Source: a virus. Taken from it: a stretch of DNA of 61,129 nucleotides. The stretch's first letter is position 1, and each line of letters opens with the position of its first letter. Below are positions 6,853 through 15,730 of the stretch, piece after piece. Under the pieces are notes generated by a model. It was not told the origin of the DNA. It ran no database searches and worked only from the letters and a program-made list of their open reading frames with translations. Location of the stretch: positions 1-61,129 of IMG/VR virus record IMGVR_UViG_3300022752_004478. One strand, given 5' to 3'. The position numbers and the translations under genes were made by a program.

Positions 6853-7737
6853 TTAAATTAATTTTAATAAATTTTCTATCCGATTTTTATATGTATGATT
6901 TTCTTTCACAAAAAGTATTGACTCTCTTATTAATTTTGTATTTTTTTCTTTTTCCGAATTAATTAAGTCGTGGTACAATTCGGATGGATTTTCATTGAAA
7001 ACAACAAAATCCCCAAAAAACTTTTTAACATTTTCAGAATTTGTTCCTGTTAATCTTCCATAGCTAATATTTTTAAAAACCCTACATGGAATATAACCAC
7101 ATTCTCTATGCCAATCACCTCTTAAATCAACACTAACCAAGCTTTTCCTAATTAATTCTTTATTATCTTCGTCTGAAATATGATTAACATTTGTAAAATT
7201 CTTATTATTTTTTTCACATTCAGATTTAAACTTGTAAATTTCATTTATATTATCGTGTTGAGTACCAACATATATTACATTTTTTTCTGATTCATTAAAA
7301 AAATCGTTTTCATTTTCATAAATTTGATTTGGTGTTAAATCAGTACCCCAGGGTTGATAAACTGTTTTTGTTTTTTCATCCCAAAATGACCAATCATTAA
7401 TTCTTTCTACGCTATTTTCTTTATGATAAGCAGAAATACCATCATCACAATATTTTAAATAATTTGCTAAATTTATGAATGATAAATTATTCTCAATATA
7501 TTTATCTAATTTAGTATGATGTAAAATATATTTACAAGTTTTATTTAATGGGATATTATGTTGTGTTTGGTCTTCGGTAAGAAAAATTGAATTATCAAAA
7601 TTAAAATTTGATGTATCATCTTTTTCGTCTAACCAATAAGCATCAAATCCCATGTATTTTGCTGCTTTATAATATGATGAATGGATATAACTATGTGTAT
7701 GTCCGTTATACTTATGACCCCAAATTATTAATTTCAT
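6853..7737 (-). CDS. Glycosyltransferase-like protein, GT-B type
   Basis: A 294-residue protein, last in the minus-strand sugar cluster. It starts MKLIIWGHKYNGHTHSY and has a C-domain with VIYVGTQHDNINE, VDLRGDWHRECGYIPCRVFKNISYG and FNENPSELYHDL. This is the layout of GT4-type C-domains, where an Arg/Glu-rich loop binds the nucleotide sugar and the protein ends in a crossover helix. The shared alternation of Rossmann-type strands supports GT-B, but the exact family is not recognised. Its ATG lies 26 bases inside the end of the UDP-galactopyranose mutase gene, so a galactofuranosyl donor is an attractive but unproven guess. Confidence 0.6.
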   Translation of the reverse strand: MKLIIWGHKYNGHTHSYIHSSYYKAAKYMGFDAYWLDEKDDTSNFNFDNSIFLTEDQTQHNIPLNKTCKYILHHTKLDKYIENNLSFINLANYLKYCDDGISAYHKENSVERINDWSFWDEKTKTVYQPWGTDLTPNQIYENENDFFNESEKNVIYVGTQHDNINEIYKFKSECEKNNKNFTNVNHISDEDNKELIRKSLVSVDLRGDWHRECGYIPCRVFKNISYGRLTGTNSENVKKFFGDFVVFNENPSELYHDLINSEKEKNTKLIRESILFVKENHTYKNRIENLLKLI

Positions 7738-8821
7738 TTTCTACTGTTTTTAATGCTTGTCCTATAACTTGATGCATATCATAATATTGATATGAACCTA
7801 ATCTACCACCAAATATAAATTTTTTTTGTAAAGAATTACTTTTTTCTTTATAATATTTATATTTTTTATTGTTTTTATCATCATTTATTGGATAATAAGG
7901 GATATCATTTTTTTGATAATTTTTAGGATATTCTTTTGTTATCCATGTAACATTTGATTTTGAGTTTTCAAAATGTTTGTGTTCTGTTATTCTTGTATAT
8001 GGTATATCATATTCTGTATAGTTTATAATAGAACTACCTTGATAATCATCAATATCTATTAATGAATTTTCAAATTTTAAACTACGATACTCTAATTCAC
8101 CAAATTCATAATTAAAAAATTCATCTATTTTGCCTGTAAAAACTATTTTTTTACTAATTGATTCAAAATATTCTCTATTTTTAAAAAAATCTGTATTTGT
8201 TCTAATTTCTATACCATCTAATAATTTATCAAATATTTGTGTATATCCTCCAATTGGTATTCCTTGATACTTATCAAAAAAATAGTTATCATCAAAATTT
8301 GTTCTAATTGGTAATCTTTTAATAATTGAAGTTGGTAGTTCTTTTGGGTCTTTATTCCATTGTTTTTTTGTATATCCTTTTATAAAAATATTGTATATAT
8401 CTTCACCAACTTGTGATAATATCCATTCTTCTAAATTATTTGGATTGTCATTTTTTATTTTTACTGAATTAATTTTTTCTATAGCTTCTAAAGGTGTTCT
8501 AACACCCCAAATTTGTTGAAGTGTCATTAAATTAATTGGGAATGAATAAATATTATTTTTATAAAAAACTTTTGGTGAATGTTTATAATTGTGAAAATCA
8601 GTAAATTGATTTATCCAATTCCATATTTTTTTATCATTAGTATGAAAAATATGTGGACCATATTTATGTATATTTATATTATCTTTATTTTCAGTATAAC
8701 AATTTCCTCCAATATGATTTCTATTTTCAATAATTAAACATTTCTTACCTATTTTATTCATTTCATAGGCAAAAACTGAACCAAAAATACCGCTACCAAC
8801 TATAAGATAATCATAAATCAT
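7712..8821 (-). CDS. glf: UDP-galactopyranose mutase
   Basis: A 369-residue FAD enzyme, the normal length for the bacterial family. It opens with the dinucleotide-binding loop LIVGSGIFGS (residues 6-15), then ENRNHIGGNCYT and the family hallmark KYGPHIFHT. Further on are RLPIRTNFDDNYF, the substrate-loop tryptophan region, and a C-terminal FAD contact GRLGSYQYYDMHQVIGQAL. It converts UDP-galactopyranose to UDP-galactofuranose, the donor for Galf-containing glycans, in the cytoplasm. It overlaps the genes on both sides by 4-26 bases, so it is a fixed part of the cluster operon. All expected motifs are present, so it is probably active. Confidence 0.93.
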   Translation of the reverse strand: MIYDYLIVGSGIFGSVFAYEMNKIGKKCLIIENRNHIGGNCYTENKDNINIHKYGPHIFHTNDKKIWNWINQFTDFHNYKHSPKVFYKNNIYSFPINLMTLQQIWGVRTPLEAIEKINSVKIKNDNPNNLEEWILSQVGEDIYNIFIKGYTKKQWNKDPKELPTSIIKRLPIRTNFDDNYFFDKYQGIPIGGYTQIFDKLLDGIEIRTNTDFFKNREYFESISKKIVFTGKIDEFFNYEFGELEYRSLKFENSLIDIDDYQGSSIINYTEYDIPYTRITEHKHFENSKSNVTWITKEYPKNYQKNDIPYYPINDDKNNKKYKYYKEKSNSLQKKFIFGGRLGSYQYYDMHQVIGQALKTVENEINNLGS

Positions 8822-10167
8822 AAAATAAAATTTTTAAGGTCTTCTGGTGTTCCCAAGCCATACATTTTTTCCGCATTAAAATTTTTTATTTTTTTACCAT
8901 CTTTAATTGCTTCATTAAAAACAGGACAAACATAAAATTCATTATTTACTCTAATATTTTTTTCAATCATTTGTTCTGCATATTTTACAAAATCAGAACC
9001 ATTTTTCCAATAATAAAAACCAACAGTAGCAATATTTGAAATAGGATTTTTTTCGGCAACTTCAATTACATTATTGTTTTCATTTAACCTTACAAATGAC
9101 CATTTTGGATGTGTTGATTCAAAAGTAACAATACCACCATCTGCATCTGATTCATTCATTTTATACATAAATTCTGTAGAATCCCATTCAACATATTGGT
9201 CTGAATTGGCAAAAAATAAAGGTGAGTCATTATTAATGTATTCTTTTGCTAATAATGCTGTACAGGCAGCACCTTGAGTAATACCATCTGTTTCAACAAT
9301 TTTACAATTTGGTGAAATTAAATTTAATAAAGAATCTAAATTATATTTTTGTCTATGTTCTTTTTGAACAACAAAAATAAAATTAGCATCAACATTTAAA
9401 TTTTCAACAACAACTTGAATCATTGGTTTATTGTTTATATCTATTAATGGTTTTGGAAAAGTATAACCAGCCTCTTTAAATCTACTTCCAGAACCTGCCA
9501 TAGGTATTAAAACATTTAATTTTTTATCAGTCCATTTTGGTTTCATATATTTACTTACAGATTCAATTTCTTTAATTTTTTCGTTAATGTTTTTATAAAA
9601 TACGTCATTGGGTGACTTAACTCTTAAAATGTGTGAATTGCTTCTGTTCGCTGCTAATAAACCATATGGGGAATCTTCAATTATTAATGTTTCTTCTGGC
9701 AAAACATTAATTTTAGAAATAGCGGTCCAATAAATTTCGGGATGTGGTTTACTATTATTTACATCTTCATTAGATAAAATTAAATCAAAGTATTCTATAA
9801 TACCTAATCTACTAAGAACAGTAAGAATTGTTTTCCTTATGCTATTTGAACATACTGCTAATTTATATCCTGATTTTGATAATAAATCCATACAAACTAT
9901 AAGTTGATATGATTTATCTAAATTTTTTAATGCTTCAAGAGTATATTTTTGTTTTTCTTCCCAAATATTTTTAAAATATTCCTTTGGAAGACCTTTTTTT
10001 TCATGTAATATTTCTAATTTTTGATTGGTTTTTAGACCATCATAAATTGATAAATGTTCATCCCAGTCAATAGCATATTCTTTTAATGCTTTATTAAATG
10101 CTTCAAAATGTATATTTTTAGCTTCTACTAAAACACCATCTAAATCAAAAATAATTAATTTAATCAT
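8818..10167 (-). CDS. HAD phosphatase / sugar nucleotidyltransferase fusion
   Basis: A 449-residue two-domain protein. Residues 1 to about 205 are a HAD phosphatase of the beta-phosphoglucomutase type: IIFDLDGVL with both catalytic Asp residues, VCSNS (motif II), SKPHPEIY (Lys motif III) and IIEDSPYG (motif IV). Residues from about 215 are a nucleotidyltransferase: LIPMAGSGSRF, FPKPLIDI, ANSDQY and a late VAEKNP. The second half should couple a sugar phosphate to an NTP to form a nucleotide sugar. The first half may trim or isomerise the same sugar phosphate. Both halves keep their key residues. The gene lies just upstream of glf, with a 4-base overlap, and so may supply substrate for the cluster. 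The sugar is unknown. Confidence 0.8.
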   Translation of the reverse strand: MIKLIIFDLDGVLVEAKNIHFEAFNKALKEYAIDWDEHLSIYDGLKTNQKLEILHEKKGLPKEYFKNIWEEKQKYTLEALKNLDKSYQLIVCMDLLSKSGYKLAVCSNSIRKTILTVLSRLGIIEYFDLILSNEDVNNSKPHPEIYWTAISKINVLPEETLIIEDSPYGLLAANRSNSHILRVKSPNDVFYKNINEKIKEIESVSKYMKPKWTDKKLNVLIPMAGSGSRFKEAGYTFPKPLIDINNKPMIQVVVENLNVDANFIFVVQKEHRQKYNLDSLLNLISPNCKIVETDGITQGAACTALLAKEYINNDSPLFFANSDQYVEWDSTEFMYKMNESDADGGIVTFESTHPKWSFVRLNENNNVIEVAEKNPISNIATVGFYYWKNGSDFVKYAEQMIEKNIRVNNEFYVCPVFNEAIKDGKKIKNFNAEKMYGLGTPEDLKNFIL

Positions 10168-10185
10168 ACAAAATATAGTATAATA

Positions 10186-10977
10186 TTAAATTAATATTTT
10201 TTCATTGTTAAATATATTAGAATATGTTTTACTATCATCTAATATTGGATTTTCTCCAATTCTATACCCTTCTGAATACCATTTTTCTGTTTCTGGTCTA
10301 TTTGCTACTTTATATAAAGGGTTTCTGTCTTTATAAGTATCTGAATCATGATAAGTATCTAGAAAAAATGTAACATTTTCATACAAGTAATCAGACATTA
10401 TATCACATGCTTCATGTGGTGTTAATATTATTTCACCATTATATAATTCATTAAAAAATTTCTTAGGTATAAATAACATTAAGTCATTAATTCTGTGTCT
10501 ATTTTTTGCCCAAGTTTTATGGTGTGGTACTTCTAAAGGATTTAAAAATGATGTTATCCAACAAATAGATGGATATATTATCTTATCATAATTTGAATTA
10601 AATACTTCTAAAAATTTTTCTTTTAAAATTAAATCAATTCTTAAAAAGAAAATAAAATCAATATCATTTTCTTTTTGTGTTAAAAACAATGCCTGATTAA
10701 ATAAATTATCATATCCTATTGGATTATCAATAATAATTGACTCAACATCATATGATTTAAACCATTCTAATAAATTATCATTATACTGTGTATTATATGT
10801 TATTAATTTGATTTTAATATCAATATTATCTCTTATTTTAGAAAAAAAAGCTAATTGTGACTTTGTGGCTAATTCTTGTTCATGGAAAGATTCGGGTATA
10901 CCACGAACTCTACTTCCTTGTAAACCATATCTAAAAGATTCACCAATAATACAAAAAACACCTTTTTGTTTTTTCAT
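10186..10977 (-). CDS. Glycosyltransferase-like cluster protein (family unassigned)
   Basis: A 263-residue protein beginning MKKQKGVFCIIGESFRYG. The middle has DIDFIFFLRIDLILKEKFLE, a hydrophobic strand ending in an R-x-D motif where GT-A enzymes have DxD. It is followed by aromatic-rich sequence with a GGE-free acceptor region. No family was recognised with certainty. Its place between a nucleotidyltransferase and another GT-A-like gene suggests a role in the same glycan. It is separated by two bases from its upstream neighbour and 18 bases from the next gene. Confidence 0.5.
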   Translation of the reverse strand: MKKQKGVFCIIGESFRYGLQGSRVRGIPESFHEQELATKSQLAFFSKIRDNIDIKIKLITYNTQYNDNLLEWFKSYDVESIIIDNPIGYDNLFNQALFLTQKENDIDFIFFLRIDLILKEKFLEVFNSNYDKIIYPSICWITSFLNPLEVPHHKTWAKNRHRINDLMLFIPKKFFNELYNGEIILTPHEACDIMSDYLYENVTFFLDTYHDSDTYKDRNPLYKVANRPETEKWYSEGYRIGENPILDDSKTYSNIFNNEKILI

Positions 10978-10979
10978 GA

Positions 10980-11921
10980 TTAATTTAAATCTCTAAAAAT
11001 TATTTTTTTAATTTGTTCTAATTTATGATTTGCATATATTGGATTATAAAAATTTTGATATCCAGTACCTGATTTAAAATGAATAATTGGTGATTTAGTT
11101 ATATCAGTATCAATTGATTGTATAATATCAATATGTATTGGATTTAAAAAATCATAATTATCTATAAATAATTCTTTTAGTTTAAAGAAGTTATTAATAT
11201 AATATTCTTCATAATTTTCTATATCATTTTCATATGGAAATGATTTTTTGTCTGAAAATCTATCACCCCCTAAAAGATGTAATTTTTTATTATTCATATC
11301 AAAACTATATCTAATATTACCATTTAAATGGGTGTCAAAATTATTATTTATAATATCATATATATTCCAAAATTCAAAAAATCCAATATCGTTTTTATCT
11401 ATTTTTTTTAATAATTCAGATGTTTGACCACCCATATCGCTAATGCCTTCAACTGGATTCCAAATAAATAATTTTGTTAAATTATTTGAATTAAAAAATT
11501 CACTATCGAATAATAAAACTCCATCCCACATATAATAAAGAGAATTATTTAGTCTATATTGTGGATTTATTATAATTTTTTTATTATCCATTAGACTTTT
11601 ATAATCTAATTTGTTTATAAAAAACATATCTGAATGAATTAATAAAATATAATCAGATATATTCTTTTGCATTGTGTCTCTAAACCAATTTAACTGTTCT
11701 ACATAATATGTTATAAACCCATTATTTGGCCCAATATATTTAATACATTCAATATTGTTATTTTTGCAAATGTTATCAATTTCATCCGCATTATTAGTTG
11801 ATGCATTAACAACAATTAATTCTGTGTCAGCATCTTGCATGTAAAGTTTGTATGAATCAATTTGTAATTGAAGATACTCAGGGTTTCTATCAGGAAATGT
11901 AAATATTTTTAACTTTTTCAT
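10980..11921 (-). CDS. GT-A-like glycosyltransferase (family unassigned)
   Basis: A 313-residue protein. MKKLKIFTFPDRNPEYLQLQ and ELIVVNASTNNADEID have the first strand and helix of a GT-A fold. DYILLIHSDMFFINKLD supplies an HSDMF motif at the place of the DxD metal site. The C-terminal half is rich in Asn, Asp and aromatic residues with no further motif I can name. It is packed between an FkbM-type methyltransferase gene (1 base away) and another cluster gene (2 bases). It probably transfers a sugar in the same pathway; donor and acceptor are unknown. Confidence 0.55.
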   Translation of the reverse strand: MKKLKIFTFPDRNPEYLQLQIDSYKLYMQDADTELIVVNASTNNADEIDNICKNNNIECIKYIGPNNGFITYYVEQLNWFRDTMQKNISDYILLIHSDMFFINKLDYKSLMDNKKIIINPQYRLNNSLYYMWDGVLLFDSEFFNSNNLTKLFIWNPVEGISDMGGQTSELLKKIDKNDIGFFEFWNIYDIINNNFDTHLNGNIRYSFDMNNKKLHLLGGDRFSDKKSFPYENDIENYEEYYINNFFKLKELFIDNYDFLNPIHIDIIQSIDTDITKSPIIHFKSGTGYQNFYNPIYANHKLEQIKKIIFRDLN

Positions 11922-11922
11922 T

Positions 11923-12654
11923 TTAATTATTTTCTAATAGACTTTTTAATACTAATAACGCACTACCATCATATATAACTTCTTGACCATTCGGCCATAA
12001 AATTTTTTCTGTTTTTCCACCACATACTACAATATGATTAGGTAAATGTTTTTCAACAAAAGAACCCCATGTGTCATTTAAAAACTTCAATTCATCTGTA
12101 TAATCAATACCATATTCTTTATTTGTGTGAAATTCAATTTCAATATATGGGATATTTTTTAATAGTGTTGAGTTTTCAATAAAATTGTATTCAGCACCTT
12201 CAATATCTATTTTAATAAATTCTACTTCACCTTCAAAAAAGTTTTTATATTCATTAATTATATCTTCTAAAGTAATTGTTTTAATTAAAGTAACATTTTC
12301 TGTTGATTGATATGACCAACCACCTACATTTCCTCTTACTTTACCTAATTGAATAAAGTCTTTATTATAAAATAAGGCTTTATTAATTACTTGTCTTTTT
12401 TTATCATCTTTAATTCTTTCTGTGATGTAATTATAATTTTCTACCATAGCCTCAACAAGTACGGCTTTTTTTAATGAAGGAATATTTTCAAAAAATATAT
12501 CCGAAACACCTCCAGTACAAGAACCAATATCTATAAAGTTCTTTATTTCTGCTTTTTTTAAAAAGTCAATAACTTTTTTATAATACCCTGAATTATTCCA
12601 CTCATTTATTGTATAACTTAGGTGTTGATTTAAACTATCTGTAATGCCAAACAT
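11923..12654 (-). CDS. FkbM-family methyltransferase
   Basis: A 243-residue protein with the SAM-binding motif FIDIGSCTGGVSD and the acidic VLVEAMVENY after strand 2. The FkbM signature FIKIDIEGAEYNFIENS follows. FkbM enzymes O-methylate sugars and other small groups using S-adenosylmethionine. A second, unlike FkbM protein is encoded at 15107. In this cluster the likely acceptor is a sugar hydroxyl on the phage-encoded glycan; this is inference from position only. Confidence 0.85.
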   Translation of the reverse strand: MFGITDSLNQHLSYTINEWNNSGYYKKVIDFLKKAEIKNFIDIGSCTGGVSDIFFENIPSLKKAVLVEAMVENYNYITERIKDDKKRQVINKALFYNKDFIQLGKVRGNVGGWSYQSTENVTLIKTITLEDIINEYKNFFEGEVEFIKIDIEGAEYNFIENSTLLKNIPYIEIEFHTNKEYGIDYTDELKFLNDTWGSFVEKHLPNHIVVCGGKTEKILWPNGQEVIYDGSALLVLKSLLENN

Positions 12655-12657
12655 TTT

Positions 12658-13527
12658 TTATTTTTTTATTAAATATATGTACTTTTTTTCTATTAATTGT
12701 AAAAATTCTATAGAATAGTCATTTTCTAGTTTAATTTCTTGAAAATTACCACTTCTAAAGAATAAGTCACTTTTATTATTTATATGATTTGTTATATTAT
12801 TTTTAATATGTTCATTATTAAATTCTTGATGTGCATATGCGTCAATTTTTTCTTTTATTCTATTTTCACCACCCATAAAAGATAAATGCCATCCACCATT
12901 ATTTACAACTTTATTTGTTAATTTATTTTGTCTAATAAAATTTAAAGAATTATTTTTTAATGTATACCAATTTGTTAGTTTAGGACCACTCCAATTTTCT
13001 TCTTTTAATAAATTTATGTAATAATAAAACATTTTTTGTCTAAAATCTATTACACCATTATTAAAATTTTCAGTATTTATTTTTAATTCGTTTGGGTTTG
13101 GAAATTCATCAATATCTGAAATAACTATTAAATCATCATCAGAACAATCAATCAAACCCATTATAATTGATTCTCTTTGAAAAATTTCCCTACCCCATTG
13201 TTTTTCATTTCTAGACCATCCTGAAGATTCTTGCACATATTTTAATATATTATTTAAATAAAAATCTTTATTGTTGGTTGGATTATGAATAAATGGTAAA
13301 TTATAAAAATCATTTGGTGTATTATCTATAATTACATGTATAATCTTGTCTTCAAAATCTTTGAATAAAGATTTATTTTCTTCAAAAAAAAGTTTTTTAG
13401 GTTTCCCTGAAAAAGTTATTGTTGATTCAACTATAACAAATTTATCAACAATATTATTTAATAAATTTAAACGTAAATCTAATAAGTCTAATTCATTAAA
13501 AAATAAAAAACAATCGTAAACTTTCAT
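12658..13527 (-). CDS. Family 17 glycosyltransferase
   Basis: A 289-residue protein with the GT17 pattern: MKVYDCFLFFNELDLLDLRL at the N-terminus, KFVIVESTITFSGKPK, EKQWGREIFQRE, and the acidic site DDLIVISDIDEFP. GT17 contains beta-1,4-N-acetylglucosaminyltransferases, and phage and bacterial members are common in surface-glycan clusters. A late GGWHLSFMGG motif also fits. The catalytic DxD-like DIDE is intact. It sits 3 bases after the FkbM gene's start region and 1 base from the next methyltransferase, inside the one long operon. Confidence 0.8.
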   Translation of the reverse strand: MKVYDCFLFFNELDLLDLRLNLLNNIVDKFVIVESTITFSGKPKKLFFEENKSLFKDFEDKIIHVIIDNTPNDFYNLPFIHNPTNNKDFYLNNILKYVQESSGWSRNEKQWGREIFQRESIIMGLIDCSDDDLIVISDIDEFPNPNELKINTENFNNGVIDFRQKMFYYYINLLKEENWSGPKLTNWYTLKNNSLNFIRQNKLTNKVVNNGGWHLSFMGGENRIKEKIDAYAHQEFNNEHIKNNITNHINNKSDLFFRSGNFQEIKLENDYSIEFLQLIEKKYIYLIKK

Positions 13528-13528
13528 A

Positions 13529-14170
13529 TTAATATTTTTTTATAAAAATAATACTTCTATATAAGTGAATATAATCAATATTAGATTCCCACCAATTTAA
13601 TTCACCTCTTATTTTGTTTTGATAGAAATTATCAGATTCTAAATTATCAATTTCAGCTAATCCACATTTTCCATTTGAATTAGTAAAATCTAAGAGTTGT
13701 TTAATTCTATCCATAAATTCAGTATCGTTTGGACTAAAATCATCCCAATAACAACAATGTAAATCTTCAACAACATAAATTCCACCGTTATTTAATAATG
13801 GGAATAAAAAATCAAAACTTTTTTTCATATCTCTACTTATGTGAGAACCATCATCTATAATTATATCAAAAGGACCATGTTCTTTATTTATTTTATCTAA
13901 AAGATTTAAATCTTTTTGGTCACAAATAAAAGTTTTAATCCTTTCACTATCAAATCTAGAACAGTCAACAATATCAATTCCATAAATTTTTGATTTATTA
14001 AAAAATTCTTCCCAAGTCTTTAAGGAAAAACCATTTTGTATTCCAATCTCTAATATTTTTAATTTCTTATGTCTTATTTTTTCAAAATAAGAATTGTATT
14101 TTTCGGAATAGTTATGTAAATTACTACCCTTATCAGTACCGTATTTTAAACAAATGTCATTTAATGTCAT
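13529..14170 (-). CDS. Class I SAM-dependent methyltransferase (sugar O-methyltransferase type)
   Basis: A 213-residue protein. LTDKGS-like YGTDKGSNLHNY near the N-terminus, ILEIGIQNGFSLKTWEEFF (motif I), IYGIDIVD (motif II), DIIIDDGSHISRDM (metal or acceptor loop) and VVEDLHCCYW follow the pattern of O-methyltransferases acting on deoxysugars in antibiotic and cell-surface glycans. It is one of four methyl-transfer modules in the cluster. The exact acceptor cannot be told. Confidence 0.75.
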   Translation of the reverse strand: MTLNDICLKYGTDKGSNLHNYSEKYNSYFEKIRHKKLKILEIGIQNGFSLKTWEEFFNKSKIYGIDIVDCSRFDSERIKTFICDQKDLNLLDKINKEHGPFDIIIDDGSHISRDMKKSFDFLFPLLNNGGIYVVEDLHCCYWDDFSPNDTEFMDRIKQLLDFTNSNGKCGLAEIDNLESDNFYQNKIRGELNWWESNIDYIHLYRSIIFIKKY

Positions 14171-14171
14171 A

Positions 14172-15104
14172 TTAGTATATATTTAAGTTATTTTCATATT
14201 TTAATTTTAATTGTAAACATTCATCAAATGTGTATAGTTTACCATTTCTGTTTAAATATTGCCAATTTGGTATCAAAGAGTCACCACATGACCAATATCC
14301 ATCACTATTTTTGTAATCAGCCCAATACATTGGTGCAATAACATTTACATTATCATTTAACCAAATAGGCCAAAATGAAAAACTAGATGCTGATATTATT
14401 GCATTTTTAGCATTTAATAGTATTGTCCAATCCATCCAAATAGGGCCACCAATATGATGATTTGCCTTAAACTTATCTTGTTGGCCTGTTTTTGAAGCAC
14501 CAATTATTTCAATTTCAGGGAAAAGTGATTTTGAAAAATTATAGTCATCTGTAACAATGTAAAAAATCATATTTGGATTGATTAAAGACATTTCTTTAAT
14601 GGCATTATCATAATAGTCTTTATATAAAATTGATGTACTTGCGTGAAAATCACCACCTCTAATATGTATAATGCATATATTCTGGTCCGAAAAATCTAAT
14701 ATATTTTTTTCGCTTTTAATTTTTATCCAATTTTTAATTATATTTTTATATTTAAATATATAATTAATTGATTGCATATTACCATCAATCTTAGTATTAT
14801 CTTTAATATTCAAAAGATTGTCATCTAATTTAGATATATCTAAACCATTACTATGTCTAATTATTAATTCTTTATAATAATTTTGAATTGTATTTGGTAA
14901 TGTATTTGGTGGTCCACCTTCAGGTCCATCACCACCAATTACTTCGTTTCCAAAGTCTATTTCCAAAAATTCTTGACCTTTAAATTTATAGTTTGATTGT
15001 ATGCCAAATTCATATTTATTTTCATATGCAATGCACCTAGTTACAAAGTAGCACCAAAGTTGATTACCTAAACCCTGACCATTATAAAATTCAGTAACTA
15101 TCAT
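14172..15104 (-). CDS. Family 11-like glycosyltransferase (alpha-1,2-fucosyltransferase type)
   Basis: A 310-residue protein. NGQGLGNQLWCYFVTRCIAYE is the GT11 N-terminal motif (G-G-L-G-N-Q-L-F in most members). IIHIRGGDFH corresponds to the HxRRGDY donor-binding motif. AIISASSFSFWPIWL matches the conserved S(T/N)SFSWW. The second Arg of HxRRGD is Gly here, a small deviation seen in a few relatives. GT11 enzymes transfer fucose from GDP-fucose, or a related sugar, to a terminal galactose. In this cluster that would be a capping step. Confidence 0.78.
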   Translation of the reverse strand: MIVTEFYNGQGLGNQLWCYFVTRCIAYENKYEFGIQSNYKFKGQEFLEIDFGNEVIGGDGPEGGPPNTLPNTIQNYYKELIIRHSNGLDISKLDDNLLNIKDNTKIDGNMQSINYIFKYKNIIKNWIKIKSEKNILDFSDQNICIIHIRGGDFHASTSILYKDYYDNAIKEMSLINPNMIFYIVTDDYNFSKSLFPEIEIIGASKTGQQDKFKANHHIGGPIWMDWTILLNAKNAIISASSFSFWPIWLNDNVNVIAPMYWADYKNSDGYWSCGDSLIPNWQYLNRNGKLYTFDECLQLKLKYENNLNIY

Positions 15105-15106
15105 AG

Positions 15107-15727
15107 TTATAGGTTTTTGTTTCTCAATAAAACGTCACTTCCAAAATCATGAACAACTTCCCAATCGTTTCCTAATAAAGATAAAATCTTATCTAAATTG
15201 GGTTGATTTTCATAAAATTCTCTATTTGCATACTCAGTATACAAAAACTTAACTTTATTTTTAAAAGTTTCCTTACCACCAATAATCATCAAATCTTCAG
15301 CACCTTGAACATCTGCCCAAATAAAATCTATAATATTAATATTATTTTTTTCACAAAAAGTATCTAATTTTATTGTTTTTACTTTGATTTGTTCATCAAA
15401 ATAAATCCAATTCCATTCATTTAAATGTTCTTTAGGTGGTTTTATACTACCTGAATATCTCAAATCATTAGGATTATCTGTTCTAGACCTATTAAAGGTA
15501 ATTTCACCATCTAAATCAGAAATAACCCCCTCAAAAAGATTAAAATTATTATAATTAATTTTTTCTTTAATTAATTTAATATTTGAAGGGTCTGGTTCAA
15601 ATGAAAATAAATTTAAATATTCAAATGTATTGATAAAATCTAATGTATCTTGACCATCTGCTGCACCAATTTCAAAAATTGTTGGATTTTCTTTATTGAT
15701 TAAATTTTTTATTTGATTTTTATTCAT
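15107..15727 (-). CDS. FkbM-family methyltransferase
   Basis: A 206-residue protein. PTIFEIGAADGQDTLDF is the SAM-binding motif, NLFSFEPDPSNIKLIKEK the strand-2 acidic motif, and IIDFIWADVQGAEDLMI the FkbM signature, with W-A-D-V-Q in place of the usual K-I-D-I-E. It is clearly of the same superfamily as the product of 11923-12654, but the two differ at most positions and are not a recent duplication. It probably methylates a different sugar hydroxyl. The gene is flanked by gaps of 2-3 bases. Confidence 0.8.
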   Translation of the reverse strand: MNKNQIKNLINKENPTIFEIGAADGQDTLDFINTFEYLNLFSFEPDPSNIKLIKEKINYNNFNLFEGVISDLDGEITFNRSRTDNPNDLRYSGSIKPPKEHLNEWNWIYFDEQIKVKTIKLDTFCEKNNINIIDFIWADVQGAEDLMIIGGKETFKNKVKFLYTEYANREFYENQPNLDKILSLLGNDWEVVHDFGSDVLLRNKNL

Positions 15728-15730
15728 GAA

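Noticed and set aside
9074-9277. Plus-strand open frame inside the HAD-nucleotidyltransferase gene
   Set aside because: It is fully antisense to a gene with clear catalytic motifs, has no promoter and no recognisable protein pattern.
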